Below are positions 1-6,407 of a stretch of 37,378 nucleotides of DNA, piece by piece; position 1 is the stretch's first letter, and every line of letters begins with the position of its first letter. The position numbers were made by a program, and so were the translations under genes. The notes under the pieces are model-generated. The model was not told the DNA's origin. It saw only the letters and a program-made list of their open reading frames with translations, and did not search any database. The stretch spans positions 1-37,378 of the forward strand of contig DAIDHD010000035.1 of NCBI GenBank assembly GCA_027459765.1. Reading direction: 5' to 3'. This DNA is from Gammaproteobacteria bacterium. Lineage in GTDB: Bacteria > Pseudomonadota > Gammaproteobacteria > Steroidobacterales > Steroidobacteraceae.

Positions 1-640
1 GCTTGAAACGACACGGCGTTACGATCCACGCGCCTTCTCGGAGCTTTTCGGCCAATCGGCCTTCCGCTGGTTGCTGGTAGCCTGCGTATCTCTCTTGTTC
101 ATCGACACCGGCGGATCCTTCTGGTTGGTCCCCTACGCAACGCGGCGATTCCTCATCGACGCTCATACCATCGGAGGGGAATTGGGAGGCCTCCTTCTGG
201 CATGCGGCACCGTCGGCTGCGTGTCCGGGGGGATTCTTACGGACCGGTGGTGGCGCGTGGACCGGGCCGGAGGCACTTGGATCATGGTCGTATCGGTATT
301 GGCGGAAGGACTGGCGTTTGCCGCAGCTCTGGCATGCAACAGCTATCACGCCTTCATGGGTTGGTTCGGATTTTTTTCCTTAGCCAGCGGACTGTGGACG
401 GGCGTGGTGGGGGCGTTGACGCTCAGCATCGTGCCTGAGCGACTGCGCGGTACCGCCACGGGAATCTACTTCTTGTTCACCACGCTATTTGGCACCGGCC
501 TCGGTCCTTACGCCATCGGTGCGCTGAGTGTCGACACGGTGTCGTTGCACAGGGCGTTGGCTTTATCCGGAGGCGCCTTTCTGTTGTCGCTGTTTGCGCT
601 ACTCCGCTTGGTGCGGATCGTGTCCCCACGAGTGGCGTAA
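1..640 (+). CDS. MFS transporter, C-terminal part (5' end outside the window)
   Basis: The reading frame is open from the first bases to a TAA at 638-640, so the gene begins to the left of the window and only about 212 C-terminal residues are seen. The protein is strongly hydrophobic, with about six membrane segments, as expected for the C-terminal half of a 12-helix major facilitator transporter. A cytoplasmic-loop signature of the family, GGILTDRW, lies after the second helix. The late stretch PERLRGTATGIYFLFTTLFG followed by GLGP resembles the Spinster-like/organic-anion branch of MFS. The substrate cannot be deduced. A strong terminator follows the stop within 20 bases. TTG at 71 is in frame, but it falls inside the family alignment and is unlikely to be a real start. 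Confidence 0.85.
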   Translation, partial: LETTRRYDPRAFSELFGQSAFRWLLVACVSLLFIDTGGSFWLVPYATRRFLIDAHTIGGELGGLLLACGTVGCVSGGILTDRWWRVDRAGGTWIMVVSVLAEGLAFAAALACNSYHAFMGWFGFFSLASGLWTGVVGALTLSIVPERLRGTATGIYFLFTTLFGTGLGPYAIGALSVDTVSLHRALALSGGAFLLSLFALLRLVRIVSPRVA

Positions 641-659
641 GAGCGTAGGCCTCTGAGAG

Positions 660-693
660 GATGCTGCCGCCCGTCTGGGCGGCAGCATCTTTT
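660..693 (+). terminator. Rho-independent terminator after the MFS gene
   Basis: A perfect 13-bp inverted repeat (GATGCTGCCGCCC at 660-672 and its complement at 677-689) has a four-base loop and is followed by TTTT. This is a textbook intrinsic terminator 20 bases past the transporter stop. The interval from 694 to 757 holds nothing further that I recognise; it may contain the end of the IS256-type element, but no inverted terminal repeat could be paired. Confidence 0.92.
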
Positions 694-757
694 CAACGCC
701 CATCAGGGATCTTGGTTTAAGGTTCGGTTACCACACTGAACTTCAAATCGGCGCACC

Positions 758-1090
758 ATGATGACCAAGCCTAGCATTGCATTGTCCGAGCTTCTGGAGA
801 AGGGGGCGGACAGCGATCTTCTGCGCGAGATGATCCAACATGGCGTGCAGCGCGTGATGGAGATGGACGTGGAGAATATCTGCGCTGTCTCCTACGGCGA
901 ACGCAGCCCCGAGCGCCAGAACAGGCGCAACGGCTACCGGGAGCGGCTCTGGGAGACCCGTGCCGGATCGGTGAACGTGACGATCCCGAAGCTGCGCACC
1001 GGGAGCTACTTCCCGCCGTTCCTCGAACCGCGCCGAACCGCCGAGGATCCTCACGCCTTGCGACGTGTTGCCGCTGATTTCGGTCCTTGA
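758..1090 (+). pseudogene. IS256-family (mutator-type) transposase, truncated N-terminal fragment
   Basis: The first 95 or so residues match the N-terminal region of IS256-family transposases: a helical start, then ERSPERQNRRNGYRER, then IPKLRTGSYFPPFLEPRR. A full family member has about 400 residues with a DDE catalytic core. Here similarity stops shortly after FLEPRR (about position 1045), and the frame runs into unrelated sequence ending at a TGA at 1088-1090. The catalytic domain is missing, so the fragment is inactive. It marks an old insertion and deletion just upstream of the VapBC locus. ATG at 758 or 761 can serve as the start. Confidence 0.82.
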
Positions 1091-1135
1091 CCTCGCTGAC
1101 CAGTGGATATTAATGAAATGCCATTTTTATGGCAT
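1087..1135 (+). promoter_or_regulatory. Promoter and palindromic operator of the vapBC operon
   Basis: A TTGACC hexamer (1087-1092) and a TATTAA hexamer (1108-1113) are 15 bp apart and form a plausible, slightly short-spaced promoter. Directly after it lies a perfect inverted repeat, ATGCCAT-tttt-ATGGCAT (1118-1135), ten bases upstream of the antitoxin start. AbrB-type antitoxins bind such palindromes to repress their own operon, so this is the likely autoregulatory site. The palindrome is seen; its use as an operator is inferred. Confidence 0.6.
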
Positions 1136-1145
1136 GCTTTCTTCC

Positions 1146-1391
1146 ATGAAAGTCTCCATAGATTCTGCGGGCCGCATCGTCATTCCGAAGGCGCTCCGCC
1201 AAGCCTTGGACCTGAAGCCCGGCCAGCCCCTTGAAATTCGCGCCGGCGACGGCCGTCTCGAAATCGAAGTGGCGCCAACGCCGATCAAACTCTTAAAGCG
1301 TGGCAAGGGCGTGGTCGCGGTACCCGCCACCAGCCTTCCAAAGCTTACGGCCGATCAAGTGCGGGAAACCATCGAGCGCATTCGCCGGTGA
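1146..1391 (+). CDS. vapB: AbrB/MazE-fold antitoxin (VapB-like)
   Basis: This 81-residue protein has the swapped-hairpin AbrB DNA-binding fold at its N-terminus (MKVSIDSAGRIVIPKALRQ, then LKPGQPLEI), followed by a short basic C-terminal tail that would wrap the toxin. It should neutralise the downstream PIN toxin and repress the operon through the palindrome at 1118-1135. ATG 1146 is chosen because the family begins a few residues before the SIDSAGRIVIP strand; a longer frame upstream runs through the promoter. The stop overlaps the toxin start as GTGA, which implies translational coupling. A MazE-type antitoxin would look alike, but the PIN-domain partner favours the VapB name. Confidence 0.88.
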   Translation: MKVSIDSAGRIVIPKALRQALDLKPGQPLEIRAGDGRLEIEVAPTPIKLLKRGKGVVAVPATSLPKLTADQVRETIERIRR

Positions 1392-1801
1392 GAGCGGCGG
1401 ATACCAGCTTTGTTGTGGCCGCGTTTGCATCCTGGCACGAACATCATGAAGCGGCTCGCGAAGTCGTGGACGAGGGTGTGAGGCTCGTCGAGCATTGCGC
1501 TCTCGAAACGTATTCGGTGCTAACCAGACTGCCACCGCCGCACCGCTGCGGCGCAGCCGTCGCTCGCGACTTTCTAAAGTTACGTTTCCCCTCGCCGTAC
1601 TTGCGCTTGGACTCCGCTGCATTCAGGCACGTCGTGTTGGATTTTCCCGATCGCAACGTCGTCGGGGGATCTGCCTATGATGCCTTGGTTGCCGCGACCG
1701 CTGCGGCGAACCGCGCAGAACTTGTTACCTGTGACAAGCGGGCTGCAGGCATCTATGAGAGCTACGGCGTGAAAGCGCTCTTCATCGGCCGAGTCCCGTA
1801 G
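1388..1801 (+). CDS. vapC: PIN-domain ribonuclease toxin (VapC-like)
   Basis: This 137-residue PIN-domain protein carries the four acidic residues expected of the metal-binding site: D5 in ADTSF, E40 in ALETYS, D98 in YDALVAAT and D116 in TCDKRA. VapC toxins cut specific tRNAs or rRNA and stop growth when the antitoxin is degraded. GTG at 1388 overlaps the antitoxin stop by four bases, which fixes the start. All active-site residues are intact, so the toxin should be functional. Such pairs stabilise islands, which fits the tRNA-anchored, transposon-scarred surroundings. Confidence 0.9.
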   Translation: MRAADTSFVVAAFASWHEHHEAAREVVDEGVRLVEHCALETYSVLTRLPPPHRCGAAVARDFLKLRFPSPYLRLDSAAFRHVVLDFPDRNVVGGSAYDALVAATAAANRAELVTCDKRAAGIYESYGVKALFIGRVP

Positions 1802-1949
1802 CGGCCTTTGTCGATATTGAACTTGGGTACATTCCGCTTTGGCATGGACGCAGCAACGGCCATGCCCGTTGCCCGGTCATTCTGAAGGAACCCCAGTATC
1901 CCGACACCGAGGTACCAGGCCGCAAAGACTAGCCGAGCCGCAACCACAA
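1802..1949. other. Stretch with no recognisable gene
   Basis: Between the vapC stop and the broken frame described next, I see no convincing gene on either strand, no RNA gene and no clear terminator. The reverse frame of the neighbouring pseudogene runs through it with a hydrophobic stretch, but nothing in it is familiar. Confidence 0.4.
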
Positions 1950-2232
1950 GTAGCCTTGAATCCTTTGCATGGGTGCACCTCAAGTCAGCCTTATTGGTCT
2001 CGTCATGAGCGATGCCATGTCCGCCGCCCGGATCACTGGTGAAGCAGTATGGTCGGCCTGAAGAGTCCGTGAGCACGGCGCACAGCAGTCAGTTGCCCAG
2101 CGCCTCGCGCGAGAGCATGCTCATCGTTTTAAACGGTCGCCCCGTGGTCAGGTGCTGGCCGCTCCGCGTTAATCTCTCCAGCTCCTTTAGCCGGACGGCA
2201 AGACTCTTGAATCGCCGGACCTTAACTTTCAT
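1950..2232 (-). pseudogene. Broken small gene with an in-frame TGA (plasmid/island-type hypothetical)
   Basis: On the minus strand an ATG at 2232 opens a 47-codon frame (MKVKVRRFKSLAVRLKELER, then a SGQHL...GRPFKT stretch) that stops at TGA 2091-2089. The same frame then continues with a plausible protein segment (LLCAVLTDSSG, then SDPGGGHGIAHDE). From memory, a family of small island-borne hypotheticals has a Trp between the two halves (NWLL), so TGG to TGA at this codon is the simplest reading. The left boundary is approximate. No function is known. It could also be a genuine 47-residue gene followed by chance coding-like sequence. The interval 2233-2407 upstream holds nothing I recognise. 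Confidence 0.4.
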
Positions 2233-2407
2233 GGCTTCGCCGCAGCTTCATGACGCAGGAATCTTCCAACTCGCGCACTACTGTGCGGCGCCCGCCGCCG
2301 CTCCGCCTGTTGAAGCTATCTGACCACTTCGGCGAATGGACTCAAAGCCGGCCACTTTCAGGGGCCGCTTCGGGGCGGGTCTCTCGGTATGACCTGGCGA
2401 TAGGAGG

Positions 2408-2728
2408 TCACGATAACTGCGCCACCAGCGTCAACGTCGGTCGCAACCCCAGACGCCCCGCCATCAATAGCAGCATATCCGCGCTGAAATCCCGCCACGC
2501 ACCTTTCATCAGAGCCGATACCCGAGGTTGTGTGGTGCAAAGCTTCTTGGCCGCCTCGTTCTGAGTCCAGCCACTTTTGTCGATGTGCTCGCGCAGCGCC
2601 GCCATCAACTCCGCGCGCATCTCCAGCACACGCGCTTCCGCCTCATCAAAGCCGAGATCGTAGAAGACGCTACGGCCGGCGGGAGTGAAGTGGCGCGGCC
2701 CGTGTTCATTTTGAGTGCGCTTTTTCAT
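2408..2728 (-). CDS. XRE-type HTH antitoxin of a HigBA-like pair
   Basis: This 106-residue protein has a helix-turn-helix in its second half (SGWTQNEAAKKLCTTQPRVSALMKG), the form found in XRE/HigA antitoxins that follow Gp49-type toxins. The N-terminal part (DEAEARVLEMRAELMAALREHI) is a helical extension typical of this subgroup. It starts only three bases after the toxin stop, so the two are cotranscribed toxin first, as in higBA. The expected job is to bind the toxin and repress the shared promoter near 3092-3119. ATG 2728 is the only good start. Confidence 0.86.
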   Translation of the reverse strand: MKKRTQNEHGPRHFTPAGRSVFYDLGFDEAEARVLEMRAELMAALREHIDKSGWTQNEAAKKLCTTQPRVSALMKGAWRDFSADMLLLMAGRLGLRPTLTLVAQLS

Positions 2729-2731
2729 GAT

Positions 2732-3085
2732 TCACATTCTGGCCTGTTTCGGTTTTGGTATCGCCTTAAATCGCTGCTGGGCCAAATCAATGTCGCGCTG
2801 GTTCGTCTTCTCAGCTTTCTTCAGAAAACATTGCAGCACATACACCGCCTCTGGACGCGTAGCCAGATAGATCACGCGATCGGCGCCGCCGGCATCCCGC
2901 ATCCGGATCTCATTGACATTGACACCGGCATCGACCGTTCTCATCGGTTTCCAGTTCTCCGGCTCGAAACCGCGCTGCACCAAATCCAGATTGAAGCCGG
3001 TGTCACGACGCGCCTCCTCCGGAAATGCTTTCAGGTCGCTGAGACTGGAGCCCATGAAATGCAGCGGCTTCCGGACGGCCGACAT
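2732..3085 (-). CDS. Gp49/RelE-superfamily toxin (HigB-like)
   Basis: This 117-residue protein matches the phage-derived Gp49-like group of the RelE/HigB superfamily. It has KPLHFMGSSLSDLKAFPEEA at the start, a central VNEIRMRD...RVIYLA strand pair, and the closing LQCFLKKAEKTNQRDI. Members are ribosome-dependent mRNA endonucleases. The antitoxin follows immediately. ATG 3085 is preceded by an AT-rich promoter region in otherwise GC-rich DNA. The length is normal for the group and no truncation is seen. Confidence 0.87.
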   Translation of the reverse strand: MSAVRKPLHFMGSSLSDLKAFPEEARRDTGFNLDLVQRGFEPENWKPMRTVDAGVNVNEIRMRDAGGADRVIYLATRPEAVYVLQCFLKKAEKTNQRDIDLAQQRFKAIPKPKQARM

Positions 3086-3091
3086 TTTAGA

Positions 3092-3119
3092 GTTATATTG
3101 TTACTAAATATTTATACAA
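3092..3119 (-). promoter_or_regulatory. Promoter of the higBA-like operon
   Basis: Read on the minus strand, TTGTAT (3119-3114) and TATAAC (3097-3092) lie 16 bp apart, seven bases upstream of the toxin ATG. The region 3088-3120 is much richer in A and T than the rest of the window and contains the small palindrome AAATATTT, which could be part of the antitoxin operator. A very short leader is common for such operons. Confidence 0.5.
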
Positions 3120-3251
3120 GTATCTGGATAGTTCCAGTTAAATACAGGCACCCGGAGAGAGGGACTCGCTCCTATTTCGGGGAAGCTGGCGCCAGAGCTA
3201 TCACTGACGGGGCGGTAACCAGTTTAACTATCTGATCTCCGCGGGAATTAT

Positions 3252-3338
3252 TGGCGGAGAGGGTGGGATGGACTCGGGCCTACCGGCCCTCGCCCTTCGG
3301 GCGCCGTCGCGCTGGCACGCTCCGGCGTCATCCCACCC
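3252..3338 (-). repeat. tRNA-Ser 3'-end-derived hairpin repeat
   Basis: Positions 3251-3269 read TTGGCGGAGAGGGTGGGAT, identical to the start of the intact tRNA-Ser 3' end at 16638-16656. The match then decays. The GGGTGGGATG at 3261-3270 is instead matched by CATCCCACCC at 3329-3338, so the unit can fold as a long hairpin with a 58-base loop. It is either the scar of an earlier integration at this tRNA or a member of a dispersed tRNA-derived repeat family. The surrounding 3120-3398 holds no gene; the translated peptides here are the well-known artefacts of tRNA antisense. Confidence 0.6.
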
Positions 3339-3398
3339 GGCCGACGATTGCTATGGGGCGGTTGGCGATGAGCGGCCGCTTTCTTATCTTAAGCCTAC

Positions 3399-3456
3399 TG
3401 GCGGAGAGGGCGAGATTCGAACTCGCGAGCCCCGTAAGGGGCTGCCGGTTTTCAAG
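3399..3456 (-). repeat. attR-side half tRNA-Ser (displaced 3' half)
   Basis: Read on the minus strand this is the 3' half of a serine tRNA: anticodon-loop end CTTGAAA, anticodon-stem 3' strand, a long variable arm (CCCC/GGGG stem), T-arm GCGAG-TTCGAAT-CTCGC, acceptor strand and CCA end. The 5' half is missing. The 13-bp block GCCGGTTTTCAAG (3444-3456) is identical to 16682-16694 in the intact tRNA, so the crossover probably lies there. The T-stem and variable arm differ from the intact gene but pair properly, so this was once part of a working tRNA. Confidence 0.88.
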
Positions 3457-3488
3457 TCAACCGACCCGCGCGCACACGGCACGCTAAC

Positions 3489-3581
3489 TCACGTAAGTGC
3501 ATGAATAGCCGGGAATACCTAACATACCCCGCGCACTAGAATTTTCGGCAATTCGGGCCAAAGTGCAAAGCGAAGTGCAAA
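3489..3581 (+). promoter_or_regulatory. Left-end integrase arm-type site candidates
   Basis: Two GTGCAAA heptamers (3563-3569 and 3575-3581) lie exactly 12 bp apart, and a TCACGTAAGT decamer is at 3489-3498. The same heptamer pair with the same 12-bp spacing, and the same decamer, occur at the right end (16580-16586, 16592-16598; 16626-16635), all in the same orientation. Tandem direct repeats on both sides of the core are typical of P4-like tyrosine integrases. The rest of 3457-3685 shows no gene. Confidence 0.6.
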
Positions 3582-3676
3582 AAAATGCATTCCACCAGTC
3601 TAGATAACCGGTGCACTCCTTCGCCCGGCTCGCGCCCCCTGCGCTCACTGGTCGTAGTACCTCGTTTGACTTGTCG

Positions 3677-3686
3677 TGACATGTCA
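3677..3686 (+). promoter_or_regulatory. Palindrome at the start of the RHH gene (possible operator)
   Basis: TGACATGTCA is a perfect 10-bp palindrome directly at or just before the start of a ribbon-helix-helix gene. RHH repressors bind short palindromes, so an autoregulatory operator is plausible. It is preceded by TTGACT (3666-3671), which could be a -35 element, but no good -10 follows at the right distance. Confidence 0.35.
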
Positions 3687-3880
3687 TGCATGGTGGCCTC
3701 GTGAGTCCCCGAAAGCTACACACGCAAAGCCTGTACCTCGAGGCCACGAAGGCCGAGCTACTCGATCGCCTCGCGAAACAGTCGCGGATACCGAAGGCGG
3801 TGCTCCTGCGCGAGGCCGTCGACGACCTCCTGGCGAAGTACAAGCTCCTCGACGTGCCCGGCCGAAAGGCTCGCAAGTAA
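3686..3880 (+). CDS. Small ribbon-helix-helix (CopG/Arc-like) DNA-binding protein
   Basis: This 64-residue basic protein has a short strand (QSLYLEATKAE), a helix (LLDRLAKQSRIP) and a second helix (KAVLLREAVDDLLAKY), which is the pattern of ribbon-helix-helix repressors. It is the first gene of the rightward group at the left end of the element and probably regulates it. ATG 3686 lies inside the palindrome at 3677-3686; GTG 3701, with a GGTGG four bases upstream, would give a 59-residue protein and leave the palindrome free as an operator. The start is unsettled. Confidence 0.6.
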   Translation: MHGGLVSPRKLHTQSLYLEATKAELLDRLAKQSRIPKAVLLREAVDDLLAKYKLLDVPGRKARK

Positions 3881-3944
3881 CGGCGTCGACCGGTGAGTCA
3901 GCACCGGCCAACGCCTCACCACAACGCACTTCACGGAGTGAATC

Positions 3945-4253
3945 ATGGCTACCCCTGAGTCTATCGCAGCGTCCCCCTCCCCCGTTGCCAACGGCACCGC
4001 GCATGTGGTGTTCGACGATCGAACCCCAGGCGAGCGTATCCAGGATCTGCGCGATCGGCTGTTCGATGCGCAATCCGTCGTCGAAATGACGTCGAGCGCA
4101 TTGCGCCGCATGGACGTCGAGCCGACCCATGCGGTGAGCATGGCGCACGAGAGCGCCGCGCGTGCCCTCGCGCTCGTCGCTCGCACTCTCGATGAAGTGT
4201 GCGGCGACCTCGAGCCGCTCGAGCGGATCGACTCCAAGGCGGTGCGCTCATGA
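3945..4253 (+). CDS. Small helical protein of unknown function (first of a related pair)
   Basis: This 102-residue protein is preceded by a GGAG seven bases before ATG 3945. After a flexible Ser/Pro/Ala start it is predicted to be all-helical (GERIQDLRDRLFDAQSVVEM and a second long Ala-rich helix). It ends in SKAVRS, and the next gene ends in AKAVRS with nearly the same DNA, so the two look like tandem paralogues. The stop overlaps the next start as ATGA. I do not recognise a family. The location among accessory genes of an integrative element suggests a cargo or regulatory role, but nothing more can be said. Confidence 0.65.
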   Translation: MATPESIAASPSPVANGTAHVVFDDRTPGERIQDLRDRLFDAQSVVEMTSSALRRMDVEPTHAVSMAHESAARALALVARTLDEVCGDLEPLERIDSKAVRS

Positions 4254-4555
4254 GTGCCGCGGCGTTGAATCTGTCCACCGCCGAGGGCCTTGAGCAGCTC
4301 GCGCGCCGACTCACCGATATCGAGTGCCGCATCGGCCAGGCGCAAGCCCTGGTGCGTGCCGTCGTCGCGATGCTCGACACGTCCGCCGATCATGACGCGC
4401 AGGAGGCGAGCCTCGCGCTTCGAGGCGTCGACTCGCTGCTCGGCGACACGTCGGAGCGGGTCGACCTGCTCGGCAGCGCCACGGTCGACCGCGACCGTAT
4501 GGCGAAGGCGGTCGCCGACGCCCTGGCAGCCAACGCAAAGGCGGTGCGCTCATGA
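4250..4555 (+). CDS. Small helical protein of unknown function (second of a related pair)
   Basis: This 101-residue all-helical protein starts at ATG 4250, which overlaps the previous stop by four bases. An upstream in-frame ATG at 4199 lies inside the preceding gene and is less likely. The order of helices (RRLTDIECRIGQAQALVRA, then an Ala/Leu-rich helix) mirrors the preceding protein, and the last 19 bases are nearly identical in the two genes. It overlaps the following gene by ATGA. No family is recognised; a structural or antagonistic partner of its paralogue is one guess. Confidence 0.62.
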   Translation: MSAAALNLSTAEGLEQLARRLTDIECRIGQAQALVRAVVAMLDTSADHDAQEASLALRGVDSLLGDTSERVDLLGSATVDRDRMAKAVADALAANAKAVRS

Positions 4556-5043
4556 GCGCCGTCCTTCGCAATCTCCGGGTGACGGTGCCGGAGGCCGTGT
4601 ATCAGGCGCTCAGCGCTGACGCCGCGGAGTCCGAGCGGACGGTCGAGTTGATCGCCCGCGCCGCGCTTGAGCAGTGGGCAGCCGGCAAGGCTACGGCCGG
4701 CGCGGAACCTGCCGAGGTTCGGCCGGCGCCCGAGTACCCGGATCGCCGCTTCACGGATGGCCTCAAGGGGCCGCTGCCGTGCCCGCCGGAGCTGGTCGAG
4801 CTGGTGAAGGATCTTCGGTATCACGTGCCGCTGATCCACGCGACCTCCGAGGCCCTGGTGCTCGCGTGCAAGGGAGCGGACATCTCCGAGGCGTGCGACA
4901 TCGGCGAGACGCTGAAGGGGCACGTGGCGGGCGAACTGTTTGATCTCAAGGAGCGCATACTCGAATGGCACGTGCGCCCCGAGGATGCCGGGCGGTGGTC
5001 ACTGTTCCGCGAGCCCCCGGAGGACGGCACCGAGCACGCCTAG
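4552..5043 (+). CDS. RHH-like N-terminal protein of unknown function
   Basis: This 163-residue protein begins with a ribbon-helix-helix-like segment (NLRVTVPEAVYQALSADAAE, then a helix to residue 45). After a Pro-rich linker comes a C-terminal region (residues 60-160) that I do not recognise; it is rich in Glu/Leu helices and has two Cys. It starts within the previous stop (ATGA at 4552), so the three genes 3945-5043 form one operon. DNA-binding regulation of element genes is a reasonable guess for the N-terminal part only. The hairpins at 5091-5153 follow it. Confidence 0.62.
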   Translation: MSAVLRNLRVTVPEAVYQALSADAAESERTVELIARAALEQWAAGKATAGAEPAEVRPAPEYPDRRFTDGLKGPLPCPPELVELVKDLRYHVPLIHATSEALVLACKGADISEACDIGETLKGHVAGELFDLKERILEWHVRPEDAGRWSLFREPPEDGTEHA

Positions 5044-5090
5044 TTCTAAGTCGGCGTCCCGGCGGTGTGAGCCGCCCGGCGCCGCTCCTG

Positions 5091-5153
5091 GGGCAGTGGT
5101 GCCAATCCCCACACTGCCCAACTCGCCGGCCGCTCGTGGGCCGGCGCTTTCTT
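5091..5153 (+). terminator. Hairpin pair ending the rightward operon
   Basis: GGGCAGTG (5091-5098) pairs with CACTGCCC (5112-5119), and CGCCGGCC (5124-5131) pairs with GGCCGGCG (5139-5146). The second hairpin has a seven-base loop and is followed by CTTTCTTC. It is a plausible intrinsic terminator with an imperfect T-tract, just before the DUF4236 gene. Confidence 0.55.
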
Positions 5154-5160
5154 CAGTACC

Positions 5161-5496
5161 ATGCTCCCCATGCCGCTACGCTTCTTCCGTCGAATCCGAG
5201 TGCTCCCCGGCGTCACGCTCAACGTAAGCAAGCGCGGCGTCTCGACATCGGTCGGCGTGCGCGGCGCGCACGTCACTGTCGGCAACGGCCGGGTGCGCGA
5301 AACCGTCGGCATCCCAGGCACCGGCGTGTCCTACACCACCTCGCAGCCGCTGCACCAGGCGCACCAGGAAGCCGCAGGAACGGCGCAGGTACCGAGCGCA
5401 CCCAAGCGGCGGCGCATCTGGCCCTGGGTCGTGCTGGCGCTTCTGTTCGGTCCCGGCCTGCTCGTCGGCATCATTGCGAAACTCACGGGCGGGTGA
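5161..5496 (+). CDS. DUF4236-domain membrane protein
   Basis: The first 60 residues match the DUF4236 pattern: FRRIRVLPGVTLNVSKRG, then VGVRGAHVTVG and a VGIPGTGVSY turn-rich stretch. A variable linker and one C-terminal membrane helix (IWPWVVLALLFGPGLLVGII) follow, giving 111 residues. The domain occurs widely in bacteria and phages and its function is unknown. The start may be ATG 5161 or ATG 5170, since family members usually begin just before the F-R-R/K-R-I segment. It lies behind a terminator-like hairpin and its 3' end overlaps the tail of the opposite-strand ParB-like gene by 14 bases. Confidence 0.8.
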   Translation: MLPMPLRFFRRIRVLPGVTLNVSKRGVSTSVGVRGAHVTVGNGRVRETVGIPGTGVSYTTSQPLHQAHQEAAGTAQVPSAPKRRRIWPWVVLALLFGPGLLVGIIAKLTGG

Positions 5497-6025
5497 CCGT
5501 CGGCGGCATGTCCGACTCCACGGCGTCGTGAAACTCGGGCTCGGGGATGGACGCGACGCGCAGCGCGGTCTTGCGCTGGTGCTCGGACAGGCCGGCGGAT
5601 TCGGCCTCTTTTTCGCGGGTCAACCTCGGGTGGGCACCCTCCCGAGGTTCCAAGTCAGTTCGCGCCCCCGGCAACGCTTTGGTCTGCTTCAACAGCTCGC
5701 CGCACCTGCGAATGGCGCGCGCCTGGATGCGGTCGGCGTAGCGGCAATCCGGTTTCATCGTGCAACCGCTGCTGCTCGACAGCTCGCGTCGCGCCTCCTT
5801 GGTCTCGGCGACGTACCGCTCGAACGCCGGCTCGGGGACTGCGGCGATGAGTTGCCAGCGGTGCGATTCCTTTTTCTGGACGCCGATGTCCGCCAGCTTC
5901 ACGGTTCCATCGTGGAACCCTGATTTCCGGTCCCCGCCGTTGCCGTCGTCGCGCGCCCCCTGCTCGGCCATCTGCCGCAGCATCTCCCCCGCCCGCCGCT
6001 CGGCGCGGATGCGCTCAGGCAGCAC
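5483..6025 (-). CDS. ParB/HTH-like phage protein, apparently a double (fused) unit
   Basis: Starting at GTG 6025, which overlaps the upstream stop, the 180-residue protein contains two consecutive related segments. The first runs from ERIRAERRAGEMLRQMAEQG through GVQKKESHRWQLIAAVPEPA. The second runs from RIQARAIRRCGELLKQ through GLSEHQRKTALRVASIPEPE to PPTV. Each resembles the HTH portion of phage and plasmid ParB-like proteins that usually contain one unit. The second unit ends abruptly after PPTV, where its relative at 10058-10324 continues, so the C-terminus may be truncated; the first unit also starts late. It probably binds DNA. It is the last gene of the leftward operon, after terL, where portal and capsid genes would be expected. 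Confidence 0.65.
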   Translation of the reverse strand: MLPERIRAERRAGEMLRQMAEQGARDDGNGGDRKSGFHDGTVKLADIGVQKKESHRWQLIAAVPEPAFERYVAETKEARRELSSSSGCTMKPDCRYADRIQARAIRRCGELLKQTKALPGARTDLEPREGAHPRLTREKEAESAGLSEHQRKTALRVASIPEPEFHDAVESDMPPTVTRP

Positions 6026-6230
6026 GGTCCTCGTGGAACAGCGCCAGGAACACCCGCCGCGATGGCACGCGCGGCTCGTCACGCCATTCCGAGTGCGGAC
6101 GCTCGCTGACGAACAGCGCGAATGCGCGGCACGCAAGCTGCCGGCGCTTGCATGCGGTGCTCTTGAGGCAGTCGCGGCACGGGCCGGCGACGGACTCGTC
6201 GGCGTCCAGGGGCGGCGGTAGGTCGAGCAT
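6015..6230 (-). CDS. Small cysteine-rich phage protein
   Basis: This 71-residue protein has a CRDCLKSTACKRRQLACRAF core with four cysteines, then FALFVSE. I recall this arrangement from many short prophage proteins near replication or terminase genes, with no known function; metal binding is likely. An AGGAGG ribosome site lies eight bases before ATG 6230, one of the strongest in the element and needed because the 177-bp gap to terL breaks the chain of overlapping genes. Its stop overlaps the start of the ParB-like gene. Confidence 0.68.
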   Translation of the reverse strand: MLDLPPPLDADESVAGPCRDCLKSTACKRRQLACRAFALFVSERPHSEWRDEPRVPSRRVFLALFHEDRAA

Positions 6231-6407
6231 GTGTTCCTCCTGGTGGTGAAGGTGCCGGCCACGGTGCGCGGAGACTCGCCTCTACTGCGAGCAACGCACC
6301 TGCCGGCGCTCGCGGTTACTTTTTGACAGTGGCGACTCACGAGTTAGGCCACAAGGCCGAGGCAGACGTCCCGGCCATTAACGCATCGTCATCGGGATGC
6401 GTGAAAT
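6231..6407. other. Gap after terL
   Basis: This 177-bp interval separates terL from the next leftward gene. It contains a small inverted repeat ACGCATC/GATGCGT (6381-6387 and 6396-6402) just past the terL stop, without a T-tract. Nothing resembling the start of a portal gene is present. It could be the scar of a deletion of structural genes or simply an intergenic promoter region. Confidence 0.4.

Noticed and set aside
2012..2564. Rightward frames of about 100 codons between vapC and the HigBA-like pair
   Set aside because: Low-complexity composition, no ribosome sites and no recognisable motifs; they overlap better-supported leftward sequence.
3251..3504. Rightward frames of about 78 codons containing GEGEIRTREPRKG and similar peptides
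   Set aside because: They are antisense translations of tRNA-Ser 3' ends and the related hairpin repeat, a well-known annotation artefact.
6323..6346. TTGACA on the plus strand as a promoter
   Set aside because: No acceptable -10 follows at 16-18 bp and no rightward gene lies downstream.
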